From assembly GCF_001887775.1 (NCBI RefSeq), contig NZ_CP015519.1, forward strand, positions 496,001 through 560,000: a stretch of DNA of 64,000 bases. The letters are read 5' to 3'. The DNA comes from Syntrophotalea acetylenivorans (GTDB lineage: Bacteria > Desulfobacterota > Desulfuromonadia > Desulfuromonadales > Syntrophotaleaceae). The notes beneath the pieces are model-generated. The model had not been told where the DNA came from. It searched no databases and saw only the letters and a program-made list of their open reading frames with translations. Shown one piece after another: positions 36,665-46,996 of this stretch; within the stretch, counting starts at the first letter, position 1; each line of letters begins with the position of its first letter. The translations under genes and the position numbers were made by a program.

Positions 36665-38245
36665 ATGTCGGAAAAGAAGCAGATATCGACAGCGACGGCC
36701 GTCATGGGCGCAGCAACTGGATTGAGTCGTATTGCCGGATTAGTGCGCGATATGGTAGTTGCCAGTCTGTTTGGTGCCGGTTTCGGGACCGATGCTTTTT
36801 TTATGGCTTTTACCATCCCCAATTTGTTGCGACGATTCTTTGCCGAGGGCGCTCTGACTGCAGCTTTTGTTCCGACCTTTTCCACGGTCTATCACAAACA
36901 AGGGGCTGACGAAGCACGGAAAGTTGCCGATATATGCTGGACTTTGCTTTTGTTGGTCATGCTGGGAGTGACCCTTCTTGGCATATGGGCATCCCCTGTT
37001 ATTGTGCGTGCTATTGGAGCTGGCTATGGCGCTGTGGCCGGCAAGTTGGTTCTGACCGACTTTCTAAATCGGTTGATGTTCCCTTATATCTTTTTTGTAA
37101 GTTTACTGGCCTTGGTCACCGGTATACTCAACGTCCTCGGCCACTACTTCTTTCCTTCTTTTTCTACTGTTCTCTTAAACGTAAGCATGATCGTCTGTGC
37201 TGTTCTGCTGGCTCCGCTTTTTCCTGTACAGCCGATTGTTGCACTGGCCATCGGAGTTTTGATCGGTGGGTTTTTGCAGTTGGCACTTCAGTTTCCTGTC
37301 TTGCGTCGTAAGGGGATACGTCTTCGCTTTAATTTTAATTTTTCCCATCCGTCTGTTAAAAGGATAGCTCAGTTGATGCTTCCTGGTCTGGCGGGCGTGG
37401 CTATATATCAGATCAATGTGGTTGTTTCCCGTTTGCTGGCATCTTATTTGCCCGAGGGAAGTGTTTCTTATCTTTATTATGGCCAGCGTCTCTTTGAACT
37501 CCCTCAGGGAATCTTTGTCGTCTCTTTAGCGCAGGCGGTTCTGCCAGCCATGAGCCGGCAGGCGGCAGGAGGCGATCACGATGGGCTCAAGGAGTCACTG
37601 CGTTTTTCGTTAGTGTTGATCAGCATAGTCACTTTGCCGGCTGCTGCAGGCCTTATCGTTTGTGCCGTCCCTGTCTACAGCCTGTTTTTCATGCGGGGGG
37701 CCTTTAGTTACCAAGATGTCTCTCAGACTGCATTGGCTCTGGGCGCTTATGCTCCTGGATTATTATTCGTCGGTGTCAGTCGAATTCTGGTCCCGACCTT
37801 TTATGCTCTGCAGGATACCAGAACGCCGGTTTGGGTTTCATTTTGGACCTTCCTCGTTAACGCCATCCTTGGGCTCATACTGATGGGCCCCTTACGCCAT
37901 GTCGGACTTGCTCTCGCCCTCAGCCTGTCTTCGGTCTGTAATTGTTTGTTGCTGGTTTGGTTGTTGCGGGGAAAGATCGGTTCATTGGGGCTCTTCGCTG
38001 TCAGCAGTTCATTGTTGCGGGCATTCCCGGCTACTTTGTTCATGGCCGGCTGTACTTGGTTGATATTGCAGACGGTAGATTGGCAAATGCCAGGACTGTC
38101 ATTGGGGAAAATGTTGGTTCTTGGCTGTGCCGTTGCAGTCGGTATTGCAATCTATTGTGGCGCTTGTCTAGTGTGCGGTGTCACAGAAATCCGCGATGGT
38201 CTGCAACTGGTCTGGCGCAAGCTTGGACTTGCGGGCAAGGCTTAA
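36665..38245 (+). CDS. murJ: Lipid II flippase MurJ
   Basis: An inner-membrane flippase for peptidoglycan precursor, 526 residues with about 14 predicted transmembrane helices (MATE/MOP superfamily). The opening TGLSRIAGLVRDMVVASLFG and FTIPNLLRRFFAEGALTAAFVP are characteristic. It appears monocistronic. Confidence 0.94.
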   Translation: MSEKKQISTATAVMGAATGLSRIAGLVRDMVVASLFGAGFGTDAFFMAFTIPNLLRRFFAEGALTAAFVPTFSTVYHKQGADEARKVADICWTLLLLVMLGVTLLGIWASPVIVRAIGAGYGAVAGKLVLTDFLNRLMFPYIFFVSLLALVTGILNVLGHYFFPSFSTVLLNVSMIVCAVLLAPLFPVQPIVALAIGVLIGGFLQLALQFPVLRRKGIRLRFNFNFSHPSVKRIAQLMLPGLAGVAIYQINVVVSRLLASYLPEGSVSYLYYGQRLFELPQGIFVVSLAQAVLPAMSRQAAGGDHDGLKESLRFSLVLISIVTLPAAAGLIVCAVPVYSLFFMRGAFSYQDVSQTALALGAYAPGLLFVGVSRILVPTFYALQDTRTPVWVSFWTFLVNAILGLILMGPLRHVGLALALSLSSVCNCLLLVWLLRGKIGSLGLFAVSSSLLRAFPATLFMAGCTWLILQTVDWQMPGLSLGKMLVLGCAVAVGIAIYCGACLVCGVTEIRDGLQLVWRKLGLAGKA

Positions 38246-38411
38246 AAAGCTGTCCTTTGTTCATCGTTTAAGCCGTGAATGTTGCAAACGTGTTAAGGGA
38301 GGGGACGGTAATCCTCTATAGATCAAATCATCCCTTTTCTATTGGGCCTCTCTCATTCTGTCCGGTTGTAGATGAGTACGGTAAAAAATAGTGGCTATCT
38401 ACTAAAAGGTC

Positions 38412-38440
38412 TTGACATGACTGGGGTTACTTTGATAGAA
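38412..38440 (+). promoter_or_regulatory. Probable promoter of tRNA-Val
   Basis: TTGACA at 38412-38417 and an ATAGAA/GATAGA -10 near 38434-38440 with 16-17 bp spacing. Transcription would begin about 15 bases before the tRNA. Confidence 0.5.
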
Positions 38441-38461
38441 ATTGCCACGTTGTTGGGACGT

Positions 38462-38536
<75 letters not shown>

Positions 38537-38566
38537 GCACCTACAAAACGACGACTCGCACCGATC

Positions 38567-38590
38567 GAGGCATCTCCGGATGCCTCTTTT
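38567..38590 (+). terminator. Hairpin with T-run between tRNA-Val and thrS
   Basis: An 8-bp stem GAGGCATC/GATGCCTC with a TCCG loop and four T, ending 23 bases before the thrS start. It probably terminates the tRNA transcript and could modulate read-through into thrS. Confidence 0.65.
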
Positions 38591-38613
38591 CATTCGTGGA
38601 GAATACTATCGTT

Positions 38614-40524
38614 ATGCTGCGTGTAGAATTGCCGGACGGTTCGGTAAAAGAAGTTCCCGCTGGGAGCACCGTGAAGGATGTTGCTGAAGGAATCGGCGCC
38701 GGATTGGCAAGGCAGGCGATTGCAGGAAAGATCAACGGTCAGTTGACCGATTTGGCTTCTATGGTCGAAGATGGATGTCAGGTCGAAATTATCACCCTCA
38801 AAAGCCCTGAGGGCCTTCAAATCTATCGTCATACCGCCGCCCACCTAATGGCTCATGCAGTAAAAGACCTGTTTGGAAAGGACGTTCAGGTCACCATCGG
38901 TCCCTCTATAGAAAACGGCTTTTACTACGATTTTTACACTGAAACCCATACTTTTTCGCCGGACGACTTTGAGCGCATTGAAAAGAAAATGCAGGAATTG
39001 GCGAAGACTGATCAGCCTATAACGCGGGAAGAAATCAGTCGCGATAGCGCGATCGAGTTGTTTCGTGGCATGGGCGAAGAATATAAGGTGCAACTTATAG
39101 AGGATTTGGCCGACCCGGTTGTGTCTCTGTATCGACAGGGCGACTTTGTTGACCTCTGCCGCGGCCCACATTTGCCCAGAACCGGCCTTATCAAGGCCTT
39201 TAAGTTGACGAGTGTGGCTGGCGCCTACTGGCGTGGTGATGAAAAGAACGCCATGTTGCAGCGTATCTATGCCACTGCCTTTCCCGATAAAAAACAACTC
39301 CGGACTTACCTTGCCAAGGTCGAAGAAGCGCGTAAGCGTGATCATCGGAAAATTGGCAAGGAGCTTGATCTCTTCTCCTTTAGCGAAGAGGCGGGTGCCG
39401 GGTTGGTACTTTGGCATCCTAAAGGCGCGTTGCTGCGCACCTTGCTAGAGGATTTTGAACGTACTCAGCATCTTAGGCGGGGGTACGATCTTGTTCTCGG
39501 TCCGCAGATTCTCAAGACCGATTTGTGGCAGACCTCCGGCCATTATGAGAACTACCGCGAAAATATGTATTTTACCGAGGTAGACGAACAGGGCTATGGT
39601 CTCAAGCCGATGAATTGTCTGTCTCATATGTTGATTTATAAATCGCATATGCGTTCTTACCGCGATTTGCCAATACGCTACTTTGAGCTCGGCACTGTAC
39701 ATCGTCACGAAAAATCGGGGGTTCTTCACGGCTTGCTCCGAGTGAGGGGTTTTACCCAGGACGATGCTCATATCCTCTGTACCCCGGACCAGCTCGATAG
39801 CGAAATCAAAGGTGTTCTGCAATTCGTTCAGGACGTGATGGAGATTTTTGGCTTCGAGTATGAAGTTGAAATATCGACACGCCCGGAAAAGTCGATCGGT
39901 AGCGATCAGGACTGGGAGTTGGCTACAAACGCTCTGATGGGTGCTCTCAAAGATTCCGGTCTTGAGTTTGAAATAAATGCCGGTGATGGAGCTTTTTACG
40001 GACCTAAGATCGATATCAAACTGAAGGACGCTCTTGACAGGAAGTGGCAGTGTGCTACAATCCAGTGCGATTTTACGCTGCCAGAGCGGTTTGACCTGAG
40101 CTATATTGGTGCCGACGGTGAAAAACATCGGCCAGTCATGTTGCATCGAGTCATTCTTGGTGCCATCGAGCGTTTCATCGGAGTGCTGATCGAGCATTAC
40201 GCTGGAAACTTTCCTCTGTGGATTTCCCCTGTCCAGGCAGTGATTGTAAATGTTACCGATAATCAGGCCGAATACGCCGATCAAGTCTGGCGTGAGTTAA
40301 GGAATGCTGGGGTTCGGGTCGAAAAAGATCTGCGCAACGAAAAGCTGGGTTTCAAGATTCGAGAAGCTCAGATGGCTAAGATTCCTTATATGTTGGTTGT
40401 CGGTGATAGCGAGATGGAGAGCGGAACTGTCGCTCCCCGATACCGTACGGGCAAGAGTCTTGACGCCATGTCGGTCGCTGACTTTGTCCAGCATGTGCAG
40501 GACGAGTGCAGTCAATATAATTAG
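38614..40524 (+). CDS. thrS: Threonyl-tRNA synthetase
   Basis: A class II synthetase of 636 residues: TGS domain 1-62 ([20 protein letters not shown]), editing domain with [11 protein letters not shown], catalytic core with [15 protein letters not shown] and [10 protein letters not shown], and an anticodon domain at the C-terminus. ATG 38614 is used because upstream in-frame codons run into the tRNA. It heads the operon thrS-infC-rpmI-rplT-pheST-ihfA. Confidence 0.95.
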   Translation: MLRVELPDGSVKEVPAGSTVKDVAEGIGAGLARQAIAGKINGQLTDLASMVEDGCQVEIITLKSPEGLQIYRHTAAHLMAHAVKDLFGKDVQVTIGPSIENGFYYDFYTETHTFSPDDFERIEKKMQELAKTDQPITREEISRDSAIELFRGMGEEYKVQLIEDLADPVVSLYRQGDFVDLCRGPHLPRTGLIKAFKLTSVAGAYWRGDEKNAMLQRIYATAFPDKKQLRTYLAKVEEARKRDHRKIGKELDLFSFSEEAGAGLVLWHPKGALLRTLLEDFERTQHLRRGYDLVLGPQILKTDLWQTSGHYENYRENMYFTEVDEQGYGLKPMNCLSHMLIYKSHMRSYRDLPIRYFELGTVHRHEKSGVLHGLLRVRGFTQDDAHILCTPDQLDSEIKGVLQFVQDVMEIFGFEYEVEISTRPEKSIGSDQDWELATNALMGALKDSGLEFEINAGDGAFYGPKIDIKLKDALDRKWQCATIQCDFTLPERFDLSYIGADGEKHRPVMLHRVILGAIERFIGVLIEHYAGNFPLWISPVQAVIVNVTDNQAEYADQVWRELRNAGVRVEKDLRNEKLGFKIREAQMAKIPYMLVVGDSEMESGTVAPRYRTGKSLDAMSVADFVQHVQDECSQYN

Positions 40525-40535
40525 GAGGTGCTACC

Positions 40536-41048
40536 ATAGCTAAGCAAGAGACACGCATAAACCGCGACATTCGTGCCCGGCAGGTTCGGGTCGTTGATGA
40601 CGAAGGGGAGTTGCTCGGTATTTTGACCGTGCCTGAAGCCCTGGCTGCCGCCGAAGAGCGTGGCCTCGACCTGGTTGAGGTTTCGCCTAATGCCGATCCG
40701 CCTGTATGTCGGATCATGGACTACGGCAAGTACAAGTATCAGGCCAGTAAAAGGGCGGCTGAGGCAAAGAAAAAGTCTGCCAAGGTTGAGGTCAAAGAAG
40801 TCAAAATGCGCCCCAAGACCGAGGAACACGACTTTCAAGTCAAATTGCGCAATGCTCGTCGTTTTCTTGATGACGGAAACCGCGTCAAAGTGACGGTTAT
40901 GTTTCGAGGACGGGAAGTAACACATCCCGAGTTCGGCCGCCGGTTGATGGAAAAGCTTGCCGAGCAGGTATCGGACATCGCACAGGTGGAAATGACCCCA
41001 CGGATGGCCGGTCGCTTTATGACTATGGTTGTGGCACCAAAAAAATAA
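40536..41048 (+). CDS. infC: Translation initiation factor IF-3, AUA start
   Basis: A 170-residue factor with the N-domain NRDIRARQVRVVDDEGELLG and C-domain MRPKTEEHDFQVKLRNARRFL. No ATG, GTG or TTG gives the family's N-terminus. ATA 40536 does, with AGGAGG at 40523-40528 seven bases upstream. Rare AUU/AUA starts in infC are the basis of IF-3 autoregulation in studied bacteria. It begins 11 bp after thrS. Confidence 0.93.
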   Translation: MAKQETRINRDIRARQVRVVDDEGELLGILTVPEALAAAEERGLDLVEVSPNADPPVCRIMDYGKYKYQASKRAAEAKKKSAKVEVKEVKMRPKTEEHDFQVKLRNARRFLDDGNRVKVTVMFRGREVTHPEFGRRLMEKLAEQVSDIAQVEMTPRMAGRFMTMVVAPKK

Positions 41049-41141
41049 ACGATAAACGGTTTTTGTCCTTACCGTAATGCGCGGTAGCAGGCAGACTTGT
41101 TAGGCCGTTGTCGATAGCAAACGATCAAGGAGAAATTTCTC

Positions 41142-41339
41142 ATGCCCAAAATTAAAACCAATCGCGGCGCTGCCAAGCGTTTTCGCAAAACCGGTACTGG
41201 TAAGATTCGTCGCAATAAGGCTTTTACCAGCCACATTCTGACCAAGAAGTCGACCAAAAGAAAGCGCGATTTGCGTCAAGCCACTTTGGTGGCCAAGGCA
41301 GACGCTAGCAATATTGCCCGCCTTATCCCTTACAAGTAG
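41142..41339 (+). CDS. rpmI: Ribosomal protein bL35
   Basis: A 65-residue basic 50S protein with [21 protein letters not shown] and [11 protein letters not shown]. It has a strong site (AAGGAG) upstream and belongs to the infC-rpmI-rplT block. Confidence 0.96.
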   Translation: MPKIKTNRGAAKRFRKTGTGKIRRNKAFTSHILTKKSTKRKRDLRQATLVAKADASNIARLIPYK

Positions 41340-41449
41340 ACGGGATCATACGGGCTTGGCTTAAGACCGAGAACTGAGGGGACAGGTCTCCCCCTTCAGA
41401 TCCGGCAGCGGTAATACCGCCATATCCAAGAACAACGAAGGAGTAATTC

Positions 41450-41806
41450 ATGCCAAGAGTAAAAAGAGGTTTCAAAGCGAGACGTAGAAGAAACAAGGTT
41501 CTTAAGCTTGCCAAAGGTTATCGCGGCGCACGGGGTAAACTGTTTCGCAGTGCCACCGAAGCTGTCGATCGCGGATTGAAATACGCTTTTCGCGACCGTA
41601 AGGTCAAAAAGCGGGATTTCCGTGCCCTGTGGATTTCGCGTATTAATGCGGCTTCCCGGGAAAATGGTCTGACTTACAGTCGACTCGTATACGGGTTGAA
41701 AAAAGCCGAAGTAGGCATTGACCGTAAGATTCTGGCTCAGCTTGCCGTCTGTGACCCGGCTGGCTTTACTGCTATCGTTGATAAAGCCAAGGCCCAGATG
41801 CAGTAA
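41450..41806 (+). CDS. rplT: Ribosomal protein bL20
   Basis: A 118-residue 50S assembly protein ([20 protein letters not shown], then RRK-type helix and [15 protein letters not shown]). It can repress its own operon in other bacteria. The 110-bp spacer after rpmI holds two small hairpins. A strong terminator follows. Confidence 0.96.
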   Translation: MPRVKRGFKARRRRNKVLKLAKGYRGARGKLFRSATEAVDRGLKYAFRDRKVKKRDFRALWISRINAASRENGLTYSRLVYGLKKAEVGIDRKILAQLAVCDPAGFTAIVDKAKAQMQ

Positions 41807-41812
41807 ATAACC

Positions 41813-41850
41813 AAAAAAAGAGATGAGGGCCTGCCTCATCTCTTTTTTTT
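41813..41850 (+). terminator. Rho-independent terminator after rplT
   Basis: A 16-bp stem (41813-41828 with 41834-41849) around GAGATGAGG, ending in a run of T. It lies 68 bp upstream of pheS, so pheST is either read through or has its own promoter. Confidence 0.9.
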
Positions 41851-41917
41851 TATGGTTAATACAATGGAAGCCGATGGGCTTCCTTTCCTTTTTTACGGAC
41901 AACGCAATGGGATTGCT

Positions 41918-42934
41918 ATGAAGGAACAACTCGCAGAATTGTTGAAGCAGGGAAGGGCGGCGCTGTTGGCTGCCGAGTCTTTAGATCAGTTACAGGAGGC
42001 GCGGGTCGGTCTGCTGGGCAAGAAAGGCTCCATGACCGCTGTTATGAAGGGGATGGGGCGACTTTCTGCGGAGGAACGACCTGTGATTGGGGCCCTGGCC
42101 AATTCCGTCAAGGTCGAAATCGAAGATCTGTTCGAAGAGCGGTCCGCTGCCGTACGTGAGCAAGAATTGCAGCAACGCCTGGCCTCTGAACAAATTGACG
42201 TCACCCTCCCCGGGCGCACTGCTGCGAGAGGCACCAAGCATCCGATTACCCTGGTTACAGAAGAGATTACGGAGATCTTTTCTTCTCTGGGCTTCGGGGT
42301 TGAAGAAGGGCCTGAGGTGGAACAGGACTTCTATAATTTCGAGGCGCTGAATATGCCTAAGGACCACCCTGCCCGCGATATGCAGGATACCTTTTATATC
42401 TCTGAAGATGTGGTCCTGCGTACTCACACTTCCCCTGTTCAGATTCGGGCTATGCTTAAGCATGCTCCACCTGTTCGTGTTATAGCGCCGGGGACTGTTT
42501 ATCGGCGCGACTCCGATCTTACGCATACTCCGATGTTTCACCAAATAGAGGGTTTCCTCGTCGACAGAGATATTACCTTTGGAGACCTTAAGGGGATTCT
42601 GACGACCTTTATCTCTCAGTTTTTCGGTAAAGGGATCGGGGTACGTTTTCGACCTTCTTTCTTTCCCTTCACCGAGCCGAGCGCCGAAGTTGACATCCAG
42701 TGCGTCATTTGCGGCGGCAGCGGCTGCCGTGTTTGTAAAAAATCGGGCTGGCTGGAGATTTTAGGCAGCGGGATGATCGATCCGGAAGTTTTCAAGTCCG
42801 TCAATTATGATTATCAGAAATATAGTGGATTTGCTTTTGGAATGGGCATCGAGCGTATTGCCATGCTCAAGTACGGGGTTAATGACCTGAGGCTCTTTTT
42901 TGAAAATGATACACGCTTTCTGCGGCAGTTCTAG
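41918..42934 (+). CDS. pheS: Phenylalanyl-tRNA synthetase alpha subunit
   Basis: 338 residues, the usual length. It has an N-terminal coiled coil and a class II core with FHQIEGFLVD, FFPFTEPSAEVD and motif 3 FGMGIERIAML. The start at ATG 41918 matches the family; the in-frame ATG 41852 would add 22 atypical residues. Confidence 0.95.
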   Translation: MKEQLAELLKQGRAALLAAESLDQLQEARVGLLGKKGSMTAVMKGMGRLSAEERPVIGALANSVKVEIEDLFEERSAAVREQELQQRLASEQIDVTLPGRTAARGTKHPITLVTEEITEIFSSLGFGVEEGPEVEQDFYNFEALNMPKDHPARDMQDTFYISEDVVLRTHTSPVQIRAMLKHAPPVRVIAPGTVYRRDSDLTHTPMFHQIEGFLVDRDITFGDLKGILTTFISQFFGKGIGVRFRPSFFPFTEPSAEVDIQCVICGGSGCRVCKKSGWLEILGSGMIDPEVFKSVNYDYQKYSGFAFGMGIERIAMLKYGVNDLRLFFENDTRFLRQF

Positions 42935-42998
42935 CCTGACAATTAATCATTAAAAAACATAGGGTTGTCTGCAGTTATATGATAAAGGACTTGAAGAA

Positions 42999-45410
42999 AT
43001 GATCGTATCCTACAATTGGCTGAAGGAATTTGTCGAGCTTGATCTCACCCCGGAAGAATTGTCCCATCGCCTGACCATGGCAGGTTTGGAGGTCGATGCC
43101 ATGGACTATCTCGGGGCGGGTCTCGATACGGTCATTGTTGCGCGCCTGAATACTGTTGAACAGCATCCCGATGCTGATCGCCTGACTCTTTGTGAGGTAG
43201 ATACGGGTAATGACACCATGCCTGTAGTCTGTGGCGCCACAAATCACAAGGTCGGCGATCTCATTGCTCTCGCCCAGGTCGGCAGTGTTTTGCCCGGTGA
43301 TTTCAAAATCAAAAAGGGAAAAATCCGCGGCCAGGTCTCTATGGGCATGCTTTGCTCAGAAAAGGAACTCGGGTTGGCTGATGAATCAGCCGGAATCATG
43401 ATTTTGCCAGCTGGATTGCCCCTTGGGCAGCCGGTGTTTGAAGCTCTTGGTTTAAAGGATGTTCGTTATGAACTGGGACTTACGCCGAACCGACCTGATT
43501 GCCTGAGTATCGTCGGTGTCGCCCGGGAGGTAGCTGCTATCGTCGGTCGCCCCTTGCAAGTCAGCCATCAGACCCCTGTAGAAAATGGTGAGGCCATTGC
43601 TGACAGCACCTCTATACATCTTGAAGAGAAGGGACTTTGTCCCCGGTATGCCGCTCGATTGATTCGAGGAGTCAAGATTGGACCTTCGCCCGAATGGCTG
43701 GTTCGGCGGTTGGATGCCGTGGGAATGAGATCCATCAACAATGTCGTGGATGTGACCAATCTGATATTGATGGAGTTGGGTCACCCCTTGCATGCTTTCG
43801 ACTTTAACCTGCTGCGTGACCAACGCATTGTGGTTCGTCGGGCCGTCGATGGCGATAGTTTTACAACCTTGGATGGCCAGGAACGTTTGCTTTGCAGTGA
43901 TGATCTGGTGATCTGCGACGGCCAGGGACCTGTCGCCCTGGCTGGTATTATGGGGGGACAAAACTCAGAAGTGGGCGATGAAACAACGGATATCCTCCTA
44001 GAGAGTGCCTATTTCAATCCTGCTACGATTCGTCGGACCAGCAAACGTCTTGGTATGCATACCGAAGCTTCTCACCGTTTTGAGCGTGGGGCCGATGTCG
44101 ACATGGTACCCATAGCGCTCGACAAGGCCGCATCCCTGATTGCCGAAGTGGCCGGTGGGGGTCTCGCCAAGGGGATTATTGATTGTTATCCCGAGCCCCT
44201 GGTTGAGAGACAGATCACTCTCGATGTCACAAGGGCTAACAAGGTCCTGGGTCTTAAGCTGGCAAGCGACGATATCCTTGGTTTGCTGCGGGCTATCTGC
44301 CTCGATGCACAGCCGGCCGCTGATCGGGACAATGAAATTCTTTATGTCAAAATTCCCGCCTTTCGACCCGACCTCGAGCGTGAAATTGATCTGATCGAGG
44401 AAGTCGCCCGTCTGCACGGCTACGATCAGATACCCGTTACCATGCCTGCCAGCCGTATGATCTGTCATCGTCCTGCCCCTCAGCAACGGTTGGTGCGTCG
44501 ATTGAGAGATGTCATGGTGGCAGGAGGCTTTTCCGAAACCATTAATTATTCTTTTATCGCTCCCGAATGGGACCGTTTGAACTTATCTGAAGACGATTGT
44601 CGCCGGCAGAATGTAAAAATTCTCAATCCTCTATCGGAAGATCAATCGGTTATGCGCACCAGTCTGGTGCCAAGCATGCTCGAGAGCGTCTCCCGTAACC
44701 GGGCCTACAGGTCATTGGATCTGAGGCTCTTCGAATTGCGGCCGGTTTTCCAACCTGTGGATGGAGAAGAGTTACCTCGGGAAAGCCTGCGTCTTTGCGC
44801 TGCAATTTGCGGTCGTCGTGAGCCTCTCGGCTGGGCCCAAACTTCAGAGGAGGTAGATTTTTTTGATCTGAAGGGCCAAGTAGAAAAATTGATGGAAGAG
44901 TTTCGCCTCGGCCCGATAAGCTGGGATAATAGCCTGAGTGAAGCGTTTTATCATCCGGGGAAATCCTGTGTTCTGAAAAGTCGATCGGGATTGTTGGGCA
45001 GTATCGGTGAGATTCATCCCCAGGTCCTTGAAAACTTTGACATTGACCAAGCTGTGTATCTGCTCGATCTCGATCTCACTGCATTTTTCTCCGCCATGCT
45101 TACAGATAAGAAATTCCAGTCGCTTTCTCGTTTTCCCGATGTTTGCAGGGACAGCGCGTTGCTGGTTGATAACGAAATCAGTGCCGAACAAGTGTTCGCC
45201 GTTATCGACCAGGCTCGAGGGCGTTTTGTGGAAGACTTTACGTTGTTTGACACGTATCGCGGGCCCGGAATCCCCGATGACAAAAAGAGCCTTGCGATCA
45301 GGGTTCGCTATCGCAGTTCTGACAAAACTCTCACTGAAGAAGAGATAACGGCCGGGCATGAGCGCATTATCAAAGCTCTCGGAAAAAAGCTCGGGGCGGA
45401 AATTCGTTAA
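42999..45410 (+). CDS. pheT: Phenylalanyl-tRNA synthetase beta subunit
   Basis: An 803-residue subunit: EMAP-like tRNA-binding domain about 40-150 (VVCGATNHKVGDLIALA), B3/4 editing domain with GHPLHAFD, B5 domain, and C-terminal ferredoxin-fold anticodon domain ending KALGKKLGAEIR. It lies 64 bp after pheS. Confidence 0.95.
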   Translation: MIVSYNWLKEFVELDLTPEELSHRLTMAGLEVDAMDYLGAGLDTVIVARLNTVEQHPDADRLTLCEVDTGNDTMPVVCGATNHKVGDLIALAQVGSVLPGDFKIKKGKIRGQVSMGMLCSEKELGLADESAGIMILPAGLPLGQPVFEALGLKDVRYELGLTPNRPDCLSIVGVAREVAAIVGRPLQVSHQTPVENGEAIADSTSIHLEEKGLCPRYAARLIRGVKIGPSPEWLVRRLDAVGMRSINNVVDVTNLILMELGHPLHAFDFNLLRDQRIVVRRAVDGDSFTTLDGQERLLCSDDLVICDGQGPVALAGIMGGQNSEVGDETTDILLESAYFNPATIRRTSKRLGMHTEASHRFERGADVDMVPIALDKAASLIAEVAGGGLAKGIIDCYPEPLVERQITLDVTRANKVLGLKLASDDILGLLRAICLDAQPAADRDNEILYVKIPAFRPDLEREIDLIEEVARLHGYDQIPVTMPASRMICHRPAPQQRLVRRLRDVMVAGGFSETINYSFIAPEWDRLNLSEDDCRRQNVKILNPLSEDQSVMRTSLVPSMLESVSRNRAYRSLDLRLFELRPVFQPVDGEELPRESLRLCAAICGRREPLGWAQTSEEVDFFDLKGQVEKLMEEFRLGPISWDNSLSEAFYHPGKSCVLKSRSGLLGSIGEIHPQVLENFDIDQAVYLLDLDLTAFFSAMLTDKKFQSLSRFPDVCRDSALLVDNEISAEQVFAVIDQARGRFVEDFTLFDTYRGPGIPDDKKSLAIRVRYRSSDKTLTEEEITAGHERIIKALGKKLGAEIR

Positions 45411-45493
45411 AATAATCGGTTGATTGCATGATATTCCTATGATATAAAGTGTTGGATGTTCATGGACTTACGTTATCTGAAGGGGGCAAATCT

Positions 45494-45775
45494 ATGACTA
45501 AGGCGGACCTTGTAGAGAGTGTTTACCTGAAAACCGGTTTTTCAAAAAAGGAGTCCGCGCAGATTGTTGAAACGGTTTTCGATCTGATGAAGTCGACTCT
45601 GGAAAAAGGCGAGAAAATCAAACTGGCCGGTTTTGGCAACTTTGTTGTTAAAAACAAGGCGACCCGTAAGGGGAGAAACCCCCAGACCGGAGATGAAATC
45701 GAAATCAGTTCTCGCAAGATTTTGACTTTCAAGCCCAGTCAGGTACTCAAGTCTGTTATTAACAGTCAGGATTAA
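45494..45775 (+). CDS. ihfA: Integration host factor alpha subunit
   Basis: A 93-residue DNA-bending HU/IHF protein with TKADLVESVYLKTGFSKKE and the beta-arm RKGRNPQTGDEI. The position directly after pheT is the same as in E. coli, which favours IhfA over HU. ATG 45494 follows GAAGGGGG. Confidence 0.92.
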   Translation: MTKADLVESVYLKTGFSKKESAQIVETVFDLMKSTLEKGEKIKLAGFGNFVVKNKATRKGRNPQTGDEIEISSRKILTFKPSQVLKSVINSQD

Positions 45776-45801
45776 GAGGGCCTTCTCCAGCTTGGCTGAT
45801 T

Positions 45802-46158
45802 ATGGATAAGTCCATCCCCGACAAGCTCTATTTTAAAATAGGCGAAGTTGTCAGCCTTACTGGCATCAAGGCCCATGTGTTGCGATACTGGGAGTCTGAG
45901 TTCGGTGCGGATATCCGTCCTGTTAAGAGCAGCGGTCGGCAACGTCTCTATCGCAGGCAGGATATTGATCTCATTCTGCAGCTGAAAGACCTTCTCTATC
46001 GGCAGGGTTACACCATTGCTGGTGCAAAAAAGAAATTGCGCACCAAAGCCAGTGACGAGGATACTCCCACTCAGGCTTCCGAGGCCGAACAGAGTACCGA
46101 ATTGTTAAAAGAATTGCGGAGTGATCTTGTCAGGCTTCGCAAGATGTTAAAGAATTGA
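45802..46158 (+). CDS. MerR-family transcriptional regulator
   Basis: A 118-residue protein with the MerR winged helix YFKIGEVVSLTGIKAHVLRYWE and RRQDIDLILQLKDLLYRQGYTI. It lacks metal-binding cysteines and ends in a short coiled coil. MerR genes after ihfA are common; the target is unknown. Confidence 0.88.
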   Translation: MDKSIPDKLYFKIGEVVSLTGIKAHVLRYWESEFGADIRPVKSSGRQRLYRRQDIDLILQLKDLLYRQGYTIAGAKKKLRTKASDEDTPTQASEAEQSTELLKELRSDLVRLRKMLKN

Positions 46159-46209
46159 ACACCTATTCCCATTACTTCTTTCCTGTAAGTGGCTTTTAGA
46201 GGCCGTTAT

Positions 46210-46983
46210 TTGCTGATTCTGGTAACCAACGATGACGGCGTCCATTCTCCCGGCTTAGCTTCCCTGGCTTCTACTCTATCAGAACTTGGTCAGGTGGTGA
46301 TTGTCGCTCCAGACCGTGAGCGTAGCGCCATCGGACATGCTCTTACTCTCCATTCTCCATTACGTGCTGACCTGATAAAGTCGGATGTTTATGCCGTGGA
46401 CGGCACTCCCACCGATTGTGTCAACCTTGGCATTCACGGGCTTTTTAACGCTCGACCCGACCTGGTTGTCTCGGGGATTAATCGAGGGGCTAACATGGGC
46501 GAAGATGTGACCTATTCCGGGACCGTATCCGCCGCCATGGAGGCAACGTTGATGGGGGTACCTGCCTTTGCCGTTTCTCTGGATATGTCCGCCGGGGATA
46601 ATTCCGATTATGTCGCTGCAGCATCTTTTGCCAAGGATTTGGCAACGAAAATCATTCGCCATGGTTTGCCCAGCGATACGTTTCTCAATGTCAATGTCCC
46701 AGCGGGAACTCCTGCAGGTACTAAAATAACCCGCCAGGGCAAGCGCCGCTACGACGATATGATTGTGGAGAAAGTTGACCCAAGAGGACGCAAGTACTAC
46801 TGGATTGGCGGTGGTCAGTGTCAATTTGAAGAGATCCCCGGAAGTGACTTTCTGGCTCTGGCCGAGGGCTATATTTCGGTGACCCCTCTTCATCTGGATT
46901 TGACCAACTATCGCTCTTTTGAAAGCCTGCGGCAATGGCAGTCCACCGCCGATAAGGCCTTTTTTTCTACCGATAACGATTAA
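46210..46983 (+). CDS. surE: 5'/3'-nucleotidase SurE
   Basis: A survival-protein phosphatase acting on nucleoside monophosphates. It opens [14 protein letters not shown], with DD and later GTPTDCV and [22 protein letters not shown]. The start is TTG 46210, seven bases after AGAGG; GTG 46189 would add RGRY-type residues not typical of the family. It heads surE-pcm-yqaA-nlpD-rpoS. Confidence 0.93.
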   Translation: MLILVTNDDGVHSPGLASLASTLSELGQVVIVAPDRERSAIGHALTLHSPLRADLIKSDVYAVDGTPTDCVNLGIHGLFNARPDLVVSGINRGANMGEDVTYSGTVSAAMEATLMGVPAFAVSLDMSAGDNSDYVAAASFAKDLATKIIRHGLPSDTFLNVNVPAGTPAGTKITRQGKRRYDDMIVEKVDPRGRKYYWIGGGQCQFEEIPGSDFLALAEGYISVTPLHLDLTNYRSFESLRQWQSTADKAFFSTDND

Positions 46984-46996
46984 GGAACACGGTATA

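Noticed and set aside
39445-40284. Long minus-strand frame inside thrS
   Set aside because: thrS is intact; no ribosome site or family supports the antisense frame.
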